The notes under the pieces are model-generated. The model did not search any database. It was not told the origin of the DNA and worked only from the letters and a program-made list of their open reading frames with translations. A stretch of DNA of 64,000 nucleotides from Leucobacter insecticola (GTDB taxonomy: Bacteria > Actinomycetota > Actinomycetes > Actinomycetales > Microbacteriaceae), in NCBI RefSeq assembly GCF_011382965.1, contig NZ_CP049934.1, positions 806,001-870,000 of the forward strand, read 5' to 3'. Shown here piece after piece: positions 46,459-54,903 of this stretch. A program made the translations under genes and the position numbers. The stretch's first letter is position 1. Each line of letters begins with the position of its first letter.

Positions 46459-47102
46459 AGTTTCGAATCGTCACTGCCGGGCAGGGGATCCGCGGGACCC
46501 TCAGGGGCGGTGTCGTGCTCAGGCTGCTCGGCGTCGGCGGCCCGGGTCTTGCGGCGCTCGATGATCCACGCGACCACCATGTAGGCGGCGTAGAGGAAGA
46601 CCAGCCCTGCAGCAATCGGGATCCACACCGACGAGGAGCTCTCGCCGCGCAGTCCGGTCAGCCATCCGAGATAGGGAATCGCATACCACAGCGCTCCGCG
46701 AATCTGCACGGGGCGCACCTGTTCGGGATCGGCGACGGCGTTGTTATCGCCCTGAGTCGTGAAGCGTCGCTCGCCATCACTGTTGGTCGACACTCCGGTA
46801 ATGCGGTGCGTGACGACCTCTGGCTGGCCTGACTTGAGCTGATAGGTGATGATGTCACCGAGTTTCAGCTCGTCTACCGGTGTTGGGCGCACCACGAGAT
46901 ACGTCCCGGGCGGGTAGGCTGGTTCCATGGAGCGCGTCAACACCGTGTAAGTTTGTGCACCGGTGAAGGTGGGGATGACGACGGCGGCGAAAGCGAGCAC
47001 CACCGTGATCGACAGTACCACCGCGCTGATCCCGCGAAAGATGCCCCGCCAAACGCGCATGCGCGGTGCCTGCGGGGTGATCTGATCTTGCGTCCTGCTC
47101 AC
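46455..47102 (-). CDS. sipW: SipW-type (ER/archaeal class) signal peptidase I
   Basis: A 215-aa membrane protease. One helix near residues 20-45, then VLTRSMEPAYPPGTYLVVRP with the nucleophile Ser, PEVVTHRITGV where His replaces the Lys of ordinary signal peptidases, and FTTQGDNNAVADPE with the third-site Asp; a C-terminal helix follows. This Ser-His class matures TasA/camelysin-like proteins in Bacillus. Neighbouring genes encode proteins with ALWND-type signal peptides, so it is probably dedicated to them. Confidence 0.93.
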   Translation of the reverse strand: MSRTQDQITPQAPRMRVWRGIFRGISAVVLSITVVLAFAAVVIPTFTGAQTYTVLTRSMEPAYPPGTYLVVRPTPVDELKLGDIITYQLKSGQPEVVTHRITGVSTNSDGERRFTTQGDNNAVADPEQVRPVQIRGALWYAIPYLGWLTGLRGESSSSVWIPIAAGLVFLYAAYMVVAWIIERRKTRAADAEQPEHDTAPEGPADPLPGSDDSKL

Positions 47103-47107
47103 CTTAC

Positions 47108-47899
47108 TTATGCTACTGGCATGTCTCCGGAATGGGTATCGCTTGTGGTGTCCCGTCGGCGGCGCCGATAGGCCAGGATCAGCACTCCCGCGAGCGCGAA
47201 AACGGCCCCGAACCCGAAAACTGAGGAGAGCTCGGCACCGGTTGTTTCGAGTCGACCGCCGCCATTGCCCGCGTTGCTACCCGCCCCGATGTCCGGTCCC
47301 CCGGTGCCTGCCCCGGTTCCAGACCCCCCGGTGCCGTCCGTGCCCGGAAGCGCCGTGCAATCGCGCTGTCCGACCTGCCCGAACTGCTGGTCGGACAGCA
47401 CCACCTGCAGAGTGAAGCGGATACTCGCGCCCTGGCCCTGCGTGCCGAAGAGATCCCCGAGCGCAAGTTTGGAGTCGATCCGCACATCCTCCTGGGGTGC
47501 CAAGCGGGTGCCCGCCGCGAGCGTGACGCAAGACCCGGTTTCAGGGAGCGGAAATGCCTCTGGCGCCGCGCTGGCCGGCCCGGCCGAGAGGGTCAGTGCA
47601 GCCGCAAGGCTCGGATCCGGCACCTCAGCATCGATGACTCTGATGGTCAGGTACGCGGGCTCATCGCCAGCGTTTTGCACCCAGAACTCGTCCGTCGTGC
47701 TCGTCAGCGGTGCGAGCGAGACCGGGCCGAACAGGGCGTTCAGGGACCGAGAATATGAGACGCCATCGGAGGAGAGCTGCACCACTTCTGGCGCATCCGC
47801 CGCTAGCGCGGGCGAAGCCTGCAGCAGCAGTCCACCGAGCACAGCGAGTGGCAGGATCCGCCGCAGCTGCCGGGAGGCAGAAGGCACACTACGCGGCAT
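47108..47899 (-). CDS. Secreted protein with C-terminal LxxTG-type anchor
   Basis: A 263-aa protein: Arg-rich signal peptide ending ASPALAAD, a beta-rich ectodomain, then a Gly/Thr/Ser-rich linker (GTGAGTGGPDIGAGSNAG) and the C-terminal LETTG followed by a hydrophobic helix and RRRRRD tail. That is the layout of a sortase substrate with a non-standard sorting motif; a plain membrane anchor is the alternative. No sortase gene is in the window. The gene overlaps the upstream ricin-like gene by 11 bp. Confidence 0.75.
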   Translation of the reverse strand: MPRSVPSASRQLRRILPLAVLGGLLLQASPALAADAPEVVQLSSDGVSYSRSLNALFGPVSLAPLTSTTDEFWVQNAGDEPAYLTIRVIDAEVPDPSLAAALTLSAGPASAAPEAFPLPETGSCVTLAAGTRLAPQEDVRIDSKLALGDLFGTQGQGASIRFTLQVVLSDQQFGQVGQRDCTALPGTDGTGGSGTGAGTGGPDIGAGSNAGNGGGRLETTGAELSSVFGFGAVFALAGVLILAYRRRRRDTTSDTHSGDMPVA

Positions 47900-49235
47900 C
47901 GTTTGACCTCGTCAGCGTCGCGATCGCGCTGGTTTTCTGCGGTTGCACGGGTGATTCTGGGCGCGCAGATCCAACCGTGGGCAGCGGCGTATCTGCCCCA
48001 GCCCGTTGTTCGGCACCGAGCTCGCTAGGCTCGACGATGCGCGCTTCGGTGCTTTCTTCTGACGCAGTTTCTTCCGACTTGGTGTCTTCTGACGTGCTTT
48101 CCTCGGGCATGATTTCCTCCATGCCTTCCTCCGTGCCTTCCTCCGTGCCTTCCTCCGTGCCTTCCTCCGCGACAGCAACCTCGTGCTCAACGGTCCCTGA
48201 GGTCGGCGTCGCGACGTTGACCTTTGTGAGGCCGAACTTTTGCGTATTGAGGTTGTTGCAGATGCTCAGCGTCAAAGCGCCGGCGGTGCTCGGTGCGGTC
48301 AGGCATCGGCCGGTGCTGGCCTCTACGATTTGCACGACGTTGGTTGAGACCACCTGGGTGATCCAACGCTGTGCTACGACGCCCGTGTTTGTTGCCTGCA
48401 CGGATACCGAAGAGCCGTTGGACTGCATGCTCGTTCCCGCGGGCATCTTGGGACGGATCGCCACTCCACCGGTGACCGGCTTGAATGAGAACCACTGGTT
48501 GCTGTAGGCAAGATCATCGCTGGCGTAGCAGGTGTAGGTGCCGATGCCGGAACCAATCGTTGCGTTGCTGCCGCCGTTGACGTCAAAGCAGACGCTCTGT
48601 CCTTGTGCCCTGACGCGGTACCAACTGTCTGTAGGGGTCGCGGACGGGTAGATGGCTACGGTCGAGAGCGAGGCTGTGGCTTGGCTACTCGCCTGGAAGT
48701 TCCCGAGCCGCAGAGAAGCGGTCACCGTGATTGCATTGCTGCGAGTTCCGGAAATGTCTGAAACGGCGACGGTCCGGTCTGTGCGGAGACAATACACCTG
48801 GCTCGCTCCCGGTGCGAGGTCAACGCTGATGTTGCCTCCGCTCGGCCAAACGATGGAGGTTGATCCTGCGCCCACGCTTGCGTTCACGGGGCATGCCGCT
48901 GCGTTTGCCACGGGCCATACCGATGAAGCGGGGAAGGCGCTGTCGGTGCCGCTGATATTGATCGAAGCGGTTGCTTTCTGTGTGGATCCCGACTGTGTTG
49001 TGTTGGTGACGGTAAACGGCATCGCCACCGAGGTGTCGGAGTTGCGCATCGTAGCGTTCGTGAATCCGGTGACGGACACAGACAGTTTGCCTGCGGAGAC
49101 CGAGCCGCTTGCGGATACTGTCGGGATGAAGCTTGCGTACGCCGCGGTCCCACCGAGGATGCCGGCGAGCGCGAGTGCAATGACGGACACCGTCTTTGCG
49201 GTTCTCCGCGTGAAGCGTGACTGTCGAGTGTTCAT
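47889..49235 (-). CDS. Secreted SipW-locus protein with ricin-like domain and acidic repeats
   Basis: A 448-aa protein. A signal peptide with GGTAAYASF, then a TasA/camelysin-like beta region to about 185 and a ricin B-like region (about 195-335) with QW-type motifs SNQWFSF, AQRWITQ and a CLTAPS block. A stretch EEGTEEGTEEGTEEGMEE encoded by 12-bp tandem repeats (plus 48122-48168) and a long acidic Ser/Glu tail follow. It may bind sugars at the surface. No known enzyme motifs. Located between sipW-side genes and the small fibre-like protein genes in one operon. Confidence 0.7.
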   Translation of the reverse strand: MNTRQSRFTRRTAKTVSVIALALAGILGGTAAYASFIPTVSASGSVSAGKLSVSVTGFTNATMRNSDTSVAMPFTVTNTTQSGSTQKATASINISGTDSAFPASSVWPVANAAACPVNASVGAGSTSIVWPSGGNISVDLAPGASQVYCLRTDRTVAVSDISGTRSNAITVTASLRLGNFQASSQATASLSTVAIYPSATPTDSWYRVRAQGQSVCFDVNGGSNATIGSGIGTYTCYASDDLAYSNQWFSFKPVTGGVAIRPKMPAGTSMQSNGSSVSVQATNTGVVAQRWITQVVSTNVVQIVEASTGRCLTAPSTAGALTLSICNNLNTQKFGLTKVNVATPTSGTVEHEVAVAEEGTEEGTEEGTEEGMEEIMPEESTSEDTKSEETASEESTEARIVEPSELGAEQRAGADTPLPTVGSARPESPVQPQKTSAIATLTRSNDAA

Positions 49236-49246
49236 CGTGCTTCTCC

Positions 49247-49840
49247 TTAGTATCCGTAAACCGTCATGGTGAACGTCGGCGTGATCTCTGTGCCCTGTTT
49301 AGCGGCGGCCAACGTTGGAGAGAGTTCAACCTGCAAGCAGAAAGTCTTGCTGGTCTTGCCGCTCATGGGCGGCCCACCAAAGTCGGTTGGTGCTGCGCCG
49401 AGTTCGATACCGGAGAGTGGGCCTGGTGTGCACGTCCCTTCGGCGAGCGCGAAACGCATATCACCATATGCGGAGAATGGGAGGTCGATATCCGCGCCGA
49501 GTTCGTACGACCGGGAGTCGAGGTTTGTGATCGTGATGGGGGTGCGAATAATGTCCCCCGGAAGCATGTTTGTCCAGGTTGAAGCTGGGAAGGAGATAGC
49601 GGTCTGCTCCTTGGGCCCTGGCTGGGTGCCCGCGGCGATGGAGAGGCCAGCCTGCTTATTGCCGACGGTGATCGAGGCCTCGGGGATCGCTGCGTTGTCG
49701 TTCCAGAGGGCGAAGGTTCCGGCAGAGCTGCCGGTGATGATCGCGAGAGCGAGAAGAAGAAGAGACCCGATACTGGCAACAACCTTGACGCTTGTCGGGA
49801 TACGGCGGCTGCGTGCCGTTTCCTGCTGTTGAGAGCTCAT
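49247..49840 (-). CDS. SipW-dependent secreted protein (camelysin/TasA-like)
   Basis: A 197-aa protein. The helix VVASIGSLLLLALAIITGSSAG ends in GTFALWNDNA, the alternate signal peptide cleaved by SipW. The mature part is beta-rich with NMLPGDIIRTPITITN, a motif of the TasA/camelysin fold, and two Cys that may bridge. It lies downstream of a 17-bp hairpin in the same operon as the 177-aa protein. Confidence 0.8.
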   Translation of the reverse strand: MSSQQQETARSRRIPTSVKVVASIGSLLLLALAIITGSSAGTFALWNDNAAIPEASITVGNKQAGLSIAAGTQPGPKEQTAISFPASTWTNMLPGDIIRTPITITNLDSRSYELGADIDLPFSAYGDMRFALAEGTCTPGPLSGIELGAAPTDFGGPPMSGKTSKTFCLQVELSPTLAAAKQGTEITPTFTMTVYGY

Positions 49841-49885
49841 TGTTCCTCCTGTTTCTCAGTTCTGGTGAAGTGAAGATGATGGACC

Positions 49886-49938
49886 CGCTTCGCTCACTCT
49901 GCGAGTTTGGTGTTGCTCGGAGCAGAGTGAGCGAAGCG
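49886..49938 (-). terminator. Perfect 17-bp hairpin inside the surface-protein operon
   Basis: 49886-49902 and 49922-49938 are exact reverse complements with a 19-base loop, between the stop of the 177-aa gene and the start of the 197-aa gene. Such a hairpin can partly end transcription or protect the upstream message, so the first protein would be made in excess. No T-run is seen. Confidence 0.6.
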
Positions 49939-49955
49939 AGGAGAAGGTGCGGGTG

Positions 49956-50489
49956 TTATGCAGCGATCTGGTTCAGCAGCAGCTGCAGAGTGCTGAGCTG
50001 TGCCTGAGCGCCCTGGGCAACCAGGTCGGAAACCGAGTTCTCGGGGAAATCGACCTTCACGGTGACGGTCGCCGTAATCGGTGTCCCGCTTGTCGCGTTG
50101 GCGGGTGAAACGCTGTACACGTCCGGGCTGATTTCCGTCAGGCTGCCGCCGGCGACATTCGAGACGCTGATGCTGTAGTCGAGTGCAGCGAGCAGTGCGG
50201 CATCGCCGGTCACTGAGCTGGGGTCGATCTTCAGTTCAGAGATCAGGTTGTCGCCCTGAGCGACGATGCTGACGTCGGTGGTGTAGGTGAAGGAATCACC
50301 CGGCACCCACAGGTCGGGGCTCGCGGACCAGGTGCCCGGAGTTGCGTCGAGCGTGAGTACACCGGAGTTGATCTCCTGCGAGGATCCGACGTTTACTGCG
50401 TCGTTCCAGAGAGCGAGGGTGGTGCCGCCGCCGAGAAGCAGTGCGGTGCCGATGCCGGTTGCGATTGCGCCCTTAGCAAGTTTGTTCAT
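49956..50489 (-). CDS. SipW-dependent secreted protein, probable major fibre subunit
   Basis: 177 aa from ATG at 50489 with GGGAG before it; upstream in-frame starts would add an unrelated basic stretch. MNKLAKGAIATGIGTALLLGGGTTLALWNDA is an alternate-type signal peptide with the ALWND cleavage motif. The mature part holds DSFTYTTDVSIVAQGDNLISEL and GTPITATVTVKVDFPEN, camelysin/TasA-like strands. It is the first gene of the operon, followed by a strong hairpin, as expected for the most abundant subunit. Confidence 0.8.
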   Translation of the reverse strand: MNKLAKGAIATGIGTALLLGGGTTLALWNDAVNVGSSQEINSGVLTLDATPGTWSASPDLWVPGDSFTYTTDVSIVAQGDNLISELKIDPSSVTGDAALLAALDYSISVSNVAGGSLTEISPDVYSVSPANATSGTPITATVTVKVDFPENSVSDLVAQGAQAQLSTLQLLLNQIAA

Positions 50490-50787
50490 TGTGATTCTCC
50501 CAAGATATATTTCAGATGAGCTGTTACTTTGATGGGCTGACCCCTGGTGTCCGCCTGATCTGATCCGGCCGCAGCTTTTCGGTTGAGTCCGTGTCGATCG
50601 GGGCGACATAAAAAGCATGACGAACGAGGGGTGGGTCTGTATACACACGCAGACGCGGTCTCAGTAGCCAAACTGGGGGATTTTACGTGGTCCCAGAGGG
50701 ATCGCTACGTAGTCGATCGGCGGATACGCAGACGTGCCTCAGTAGTCACACTCGCTGGATCAGTAGACGGGTGAGGGAGCAGCGAAG
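50490..50787 (-). promoter_or_regulatory. Upstream region of the fibre operon with repeated CAGTAG motifs
   Basis: No gene is seen here. CAGTAG occurs at 50661-50667, about 50740 and about 50760, and two longer approximate direct repeats (near 50646-50674 and 50725-50752, each reading ACGCAGACG...CTCAGTAG) lie 80 bp apart. CTACGTAG (50705-50712) is a palindrome. These are candidate binding sites for the adjacent LuxR regulator controlling the SipW operon. Confidence 0.35.
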
Positions 50788-53360
50788 CTAACTGCCCGGC
50801 ATTATGAGTGAGCCCAATTGCTCACTGAGATCGTGGCGGCTACTCACGCCAACCTTACGCATTGCCCGGTGCAGGTGACTCTCTACGGTTCGCACCGACA
50901 CGACAAGTTTCGCCGCGATCTGTTGGTTCGTCATACCCTCAAGCACCATCGAGGTGATCTCGCGTTCACGGTCGGTCAGCTTTGCAGCGATAGTCCTGAG
51001 CCGGTTCGTGTCGAATTGGGTATCCCCGAGGCTCTCTGAAAGCTCGGTGTTTTGATGCCTGATGGCCTCGGCCTCCTCAATGCGACCGGCGCTTTGGAGG
51101 AGTCCTGTTGCGGTTTCCAGTGCAGAGAGAGCAAGCCCGGGGCGCCCAACGGTGGCAAGCTTCGGGGCGACGGCCACAAGAGCATCGGGGTCTTCAGCAT
51201 GGAGGGCATCAAGGTAATCGAGTCGCACGGTGAAGAACTCTCCGTCGACGGACTGATCCAGTTCACGCAGGCGCTTGGAGGCTTCTGGGGAGTACTCCAG
51301 GTCAAGGGCGAGCGTCCCGGCAAACAGGGCGGCAACGTGGAAGCCACGTTGAGCCTGTTCATCTGAATCGTTGAGGAGGAGCGCTACAGCCTCTTCCGGT
51401 TGTCCTGCAAACGCGAGCAGATGGCTCTGTAGCCACGCCGGTGACTGCCCGGGGTAGGGGCCGGGCCCCGCGCCCAATGCGATTGCTTCTCTGGCGTAGG
51501 TCTCGCCGACGTCTTGATTGCCGCGGAGTACCGCGAGCACCCCAGCGAGGTGCAGAATTGAGATTCGATTGACCCGCACAAAGGGGGCGTGCGCTCCGGC
51601 CGAGAGTACGGTCGCGAGGATCCCGTTTGCCCGCTCATAGTCACCCTGGCTGAACAACGCGAGTGCGGCGACGTAGCCGTGCTGGCAAGCCGAGGGAGAT
51701 CAAGCGTCGCGCGCGCCTCATCGTATGCGCGCAGCGACCAGTTGAGGGCTGCCGCGTGCTCGCCAATGCCGAGCAGCGCAAGCGCGTATTGGGCTGAAGG
51801 CAGGAACGATACGCGCTGTTCGGAATGGGCGCGCTCCTTAAACATCGCGATCGAGTCTTCAAAGCGACCGACCGCGTTCAGTACGATCATCTGCGCTTCG
51901 GTAACACGGGCGACAACCCATGCGGGCGCACCATCGGTGTCCTCAAAGAGCTCGTGATAGTCGGCTGGCACGGCCCGCATGCTCGTTTCAAGCAAAACCG
52001 CGGTCGCGGTTGCCGCGCGGGCGAGCTTCGGATACTTCTGTGCCGTTTCAGTGATGAGTGAGAGCCCGGCTTCGAGTTCGCCCTGATAGATCGCGATCCA
52101 CATCGCGTAGGCGAGCGCACGCTCCACAGCGATCTGGTCGCCAGAATCCGGCGTTTGTGTCGCCGCGAAGATACCTGCCACCTGAGATTCGGGATCGTTG
52201 ATGGACAGCAGCGCGAGGATATACGCGAGGCCGGTCTCCTGGCTGGGTGCGTGTTCCCACTCGGACTTTGCGACAAGCCACCGCGCTCCGAGCCGTTCGG
52301 TCGAGAGCCTGGCAAAGTTGGCGTCCGCGCCGGGTTGCTGCTCCGTGGTCACCAATACGCTGAGATCTTGGGAGAGACTGGGGAACGCCTTCCCTCCGAG
52401 CTTTTCGGAGAGGTGCGCGCGCAAGCGCCGCCTTCGTGCGGGCATCGGCAGGTGCAAAAAGTAGTCCATCAGCAACGGCGGCTGCACGGTCACCAGGTCG
52501 TTGCTCTGGGTGGTGTAGAAGCTCAGGTAGGAGCGGGTTTCAAGCGTCTCTACCGTGTCCCACTCGATGAGCTCTTCGAGTGTATTGCTGTCGACGGTCC
52601 CGATCATGGAGAGCATCTCGAGCGCATCGAGCGCGTCTCCCTCGAGCGGCTCCAAGTACCCCTCCACGAGTCCGGCGATGCCGTCGCTCCACAGGTCTTC
52701 GACGGCGGTCCAGACCCCGTCAACGTTTCGCATGTGCCCCTCGCGCACCGCCGCGTCGGCAAGCGCGACCGCCAGCCCGATGACGCCGTTGGTCTTCCGG
52801 AAGATGGTGCCCGCGGTGGCCACGTCAAGCGGCGCACCGAGACGGGCCGTCAACAGTTGCACAAGCTCGTCGAAGCGAAGCGGCGGCAGAGTCACGACAA
52901 AGGACGCATCGGCCGCTGATCCAGCGAGGCCGGTCGGCGTGAAGTTGCTGGTGGTGCCGGTGAGGCGGCTCATTACGACGGAGCACCCTGTGGTACGGCG
53001 GGTGTGGTCGATGATCCCCCACGATGCTTCATCGACGTCGTTCCAATCATCGACGATGATGACGGACTGTGGAGCCGACGCAAGGCGCCGCAGGCCCTCA
53101 CTGAAACGCCCGAGTGCGCTCGTCGCACCGGAGTGTGTTTCCTCTTGAACGTTCGCGAGCTGCAGAGCTGTCAATGGGCTTGAACTCAGTGAGACAAGTC
53201 CTTGGACGGAGATAACGTTCCAGCCGCGGCTTTCGAGCTGCTTGCTCAGCTCGGCGAGGAATGTGGTGCGCCCGTTCAGCCGCACACTCACGATGTTCAC
53301 GCTCTCACCGCTGACCACGAGATCAATTGCTGTGCGAAGCTCTTGTGTTCGCCCAATCAT
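50788..53360 (-). CDS. Large LuxR-family (LAL/MalT-like) regulator (apparent frameshift)
   Basis: About 857 aa from ATG at 53360 (AAGGAGACC upstream) after adding one G to GG at plus 51677-51678, which rejoins LPRLASTGYVAALALFSQGDYERANGIL. The N-terminal AAA-like domain has VSVRLNGRTTFLAEL where Walker A is expected, lacking the usual GxGKT, but an intact Walker B SVIIVDDWNDVDE. A helical TPR-like middle is followed by the C-terminal LuxR HTH, LTDREREITSMVLEGMTNQQIAAKLVVSVRTVESHLHRAM. It lies upstream of and in line with the SipW/fibre genes and probably controls them. Nucleotide binding is doubtful given the Walker A change. Confidence 0.82.
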
Positions 53361-53541
53361 GATGGTCTCCTTCGCTGGATGTGCCGCCTCGATCATCGCT
53401 GATCGAAGTGTTGGTGAAACTGTAGCAATTGACGGGCGGCGATGAGTAGGGCAAAAGGCTGAGCGTTTGTCGTGCAGAGCCGCGGCGCTCGTGAACAGGT
53501 GTGCCGGCGGTAAGAAACACCCGTCCCGTAGAGTGTGGATC

Positions 53542-54846
53542 ATGAATACACGGCTGCCGGTGGAACCCTATGACGTTGTTGATCTGATCACACGCAAGCG
53601 CTTCGCGGGTGCGCTCAGTGATGCGGAGGTGGCGTGGCTCATCGATGCGTATGTGCGCGGCGTCGTTGCCCCCGAACAGATGAGCGCCCTCCTTATGGCC
53701 ATCGTGATTCAGGGGATGGAACCCGCCGAGATTCGCGCATTGACCGCCGCGATGATCGCGAGCGGCGAGCGGCTAGATTTCTCCGGGCTCGGCCGCCCCG
53801 CAATCGACAAACACTCCACCGGCGGGGTGGGCGACAAAATCACTCTGCCGCTTGTACCACTGCTGGCGTCGCTCGGTGTCGCGGTGCCGCAGCTGTCAGG
53901 CCGCGGCCTTGGACACACGGGAGGAACGCTCGACAAGCTGGAGTCAATCCCGGGGTGGCGGGCAGCCCTCACCAACGACGAGATGAGGCGTGTGCTGCGC
54001 GACGTCGGCGGTGTGATCTGCGCCGCGGGCACCGGGCTCGCGCCGGCAGACCGCGCCATGTATGCGCTGCGCGATGTGACCGGCACCGTTGCCTCGGTGC
54101 CACTGATCGCCTCCTCCATCATGAGCAAGAAGATTGCGGAGGGTGCCAGCGGACTGGTGCTTGACGTGAAATTCGGGTCGGGTGCTTTCCTCCCGGATCA
54201 GCTGCAGGCGACGGAACTCGCGGAGACGATGGTTCGTCTCGGCCAGGACTCCGGGCTTCGCACGGTCGCGCTGATCACCGACATGGATGCGCCACTCGGG
54301 CGCGCGGTCGGGAACGCCAACGAGGTCCGCGAGTCCGTTGAGGTGCTTTCGGGTGGCGGACCGGCCGATGTCGTGGAGCTGACTCTCGCGCTGGCCCGCG
54401 AAATGCTCGACCTTGCGGGCATGCGCGATGTTGATCCGGCGCCCGCCCTTCGCGACGGGCGCGCCCTCGCATCCTGGCGCGAGCTCATCATGGCGCAGGG
54501 TGGGGATCCGGACGCACCACTACCCGTTGCACGTGAAACGGAGACCGTGCGGGCCACCTCCGATGGCATCGTGCAGCGCGTAGACGCTCGTGCGGTCGGG
54601 ATCGGGGCCTGGCGACTCGGTGCGGGGCGCGCCCGCCCCGGCGATCCGGTTGAGCATGCCGCGGGGGTCGAGGTGCTCGTGCGCCCGGGGGATCGAGTGC
54701 GTGCGGGGGATCCGGTGTTTGAAGTGTCGTGCGATGAGGAGGGGCGCATGGCCCGCGGGATCGCGGCGCTCGCCGCAGCGGTCGAGGTGGGGGATGCCGT
54801 GCCCACTCGACGCCCACTCGTTGCTGCGCGAATTGCAGAAGCCTAG
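53542..54846 (+). CDS. deoA: Thymidine phosphorylase
   Basis: 434 aa from ATG at 53542. Signature features: DVVDLITRKRFAGALSDAEVAWLIDAYVRG, DKHSTGGVGDKITLPLVPLLASLG, SGRGLGHTGGTLDKLESIPGW and a C-terminal PYNP domain. It cleaves thymidine to thymine and deoxyribose-1-phosphate in pyrimidine salvage. It is followed after about 60 bases by an unrelated ATPase gene. Confidence 0.93.
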   Translation: MNTRLPVEPYDVVDLITRKRFAGALSDAEVAWLIDAYVRGVVAPEQMSALLMAIVIQGMEPAEIRALTAAMIASGERLDFSGLGRPAIDKHSTGGVGDKITLPLVPLLASLGVAVPQLSGRGLGHTGGTLDKLESIPGWRAALTNDEMRRVLRDVGGVICAAGTGLAPADRAMYALRDVTGTVASVPLIASSIMSKKIAEGASGLVLDVKFGSGAFLPDQLQATELAETMVRLGQDSGLRTVALITDMDAPLGRAVGNANEVRESVEVLSGGGPADVVELTLALAREMLDLAGMRDVDPAPALRDGRALASWRELIMAQGGDPDAPLPVARETETVRATSDGIVQRVDARAVGIGAWRLGAGRARPGDPVEHAAGVEVLVRPGDRVRAGDPVFEVSCDEEGRMARGIAALAAAVEVGDAVPTRRPLVAARIAEA

Positions 54847-54890
54847 CTGGAACCGTTGCAAAACACGAGCTGAAACCGTTGCAAAACACG
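54845..54890 (+). repeat. Two tandem 23-bp repeats upstream of the DUF4143 gene
   Basis: AGCTGGAACCGTTGCAAAACACG-type units at 54845-54867 and 54868-54890 differ at one base and abut directly. They end 13 bases before the start at 54904, so they probably form an operator for this gene. Confidence 0.6.
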
Positions 54891-54903
54891 GTATGCTTCC
54901 CAC

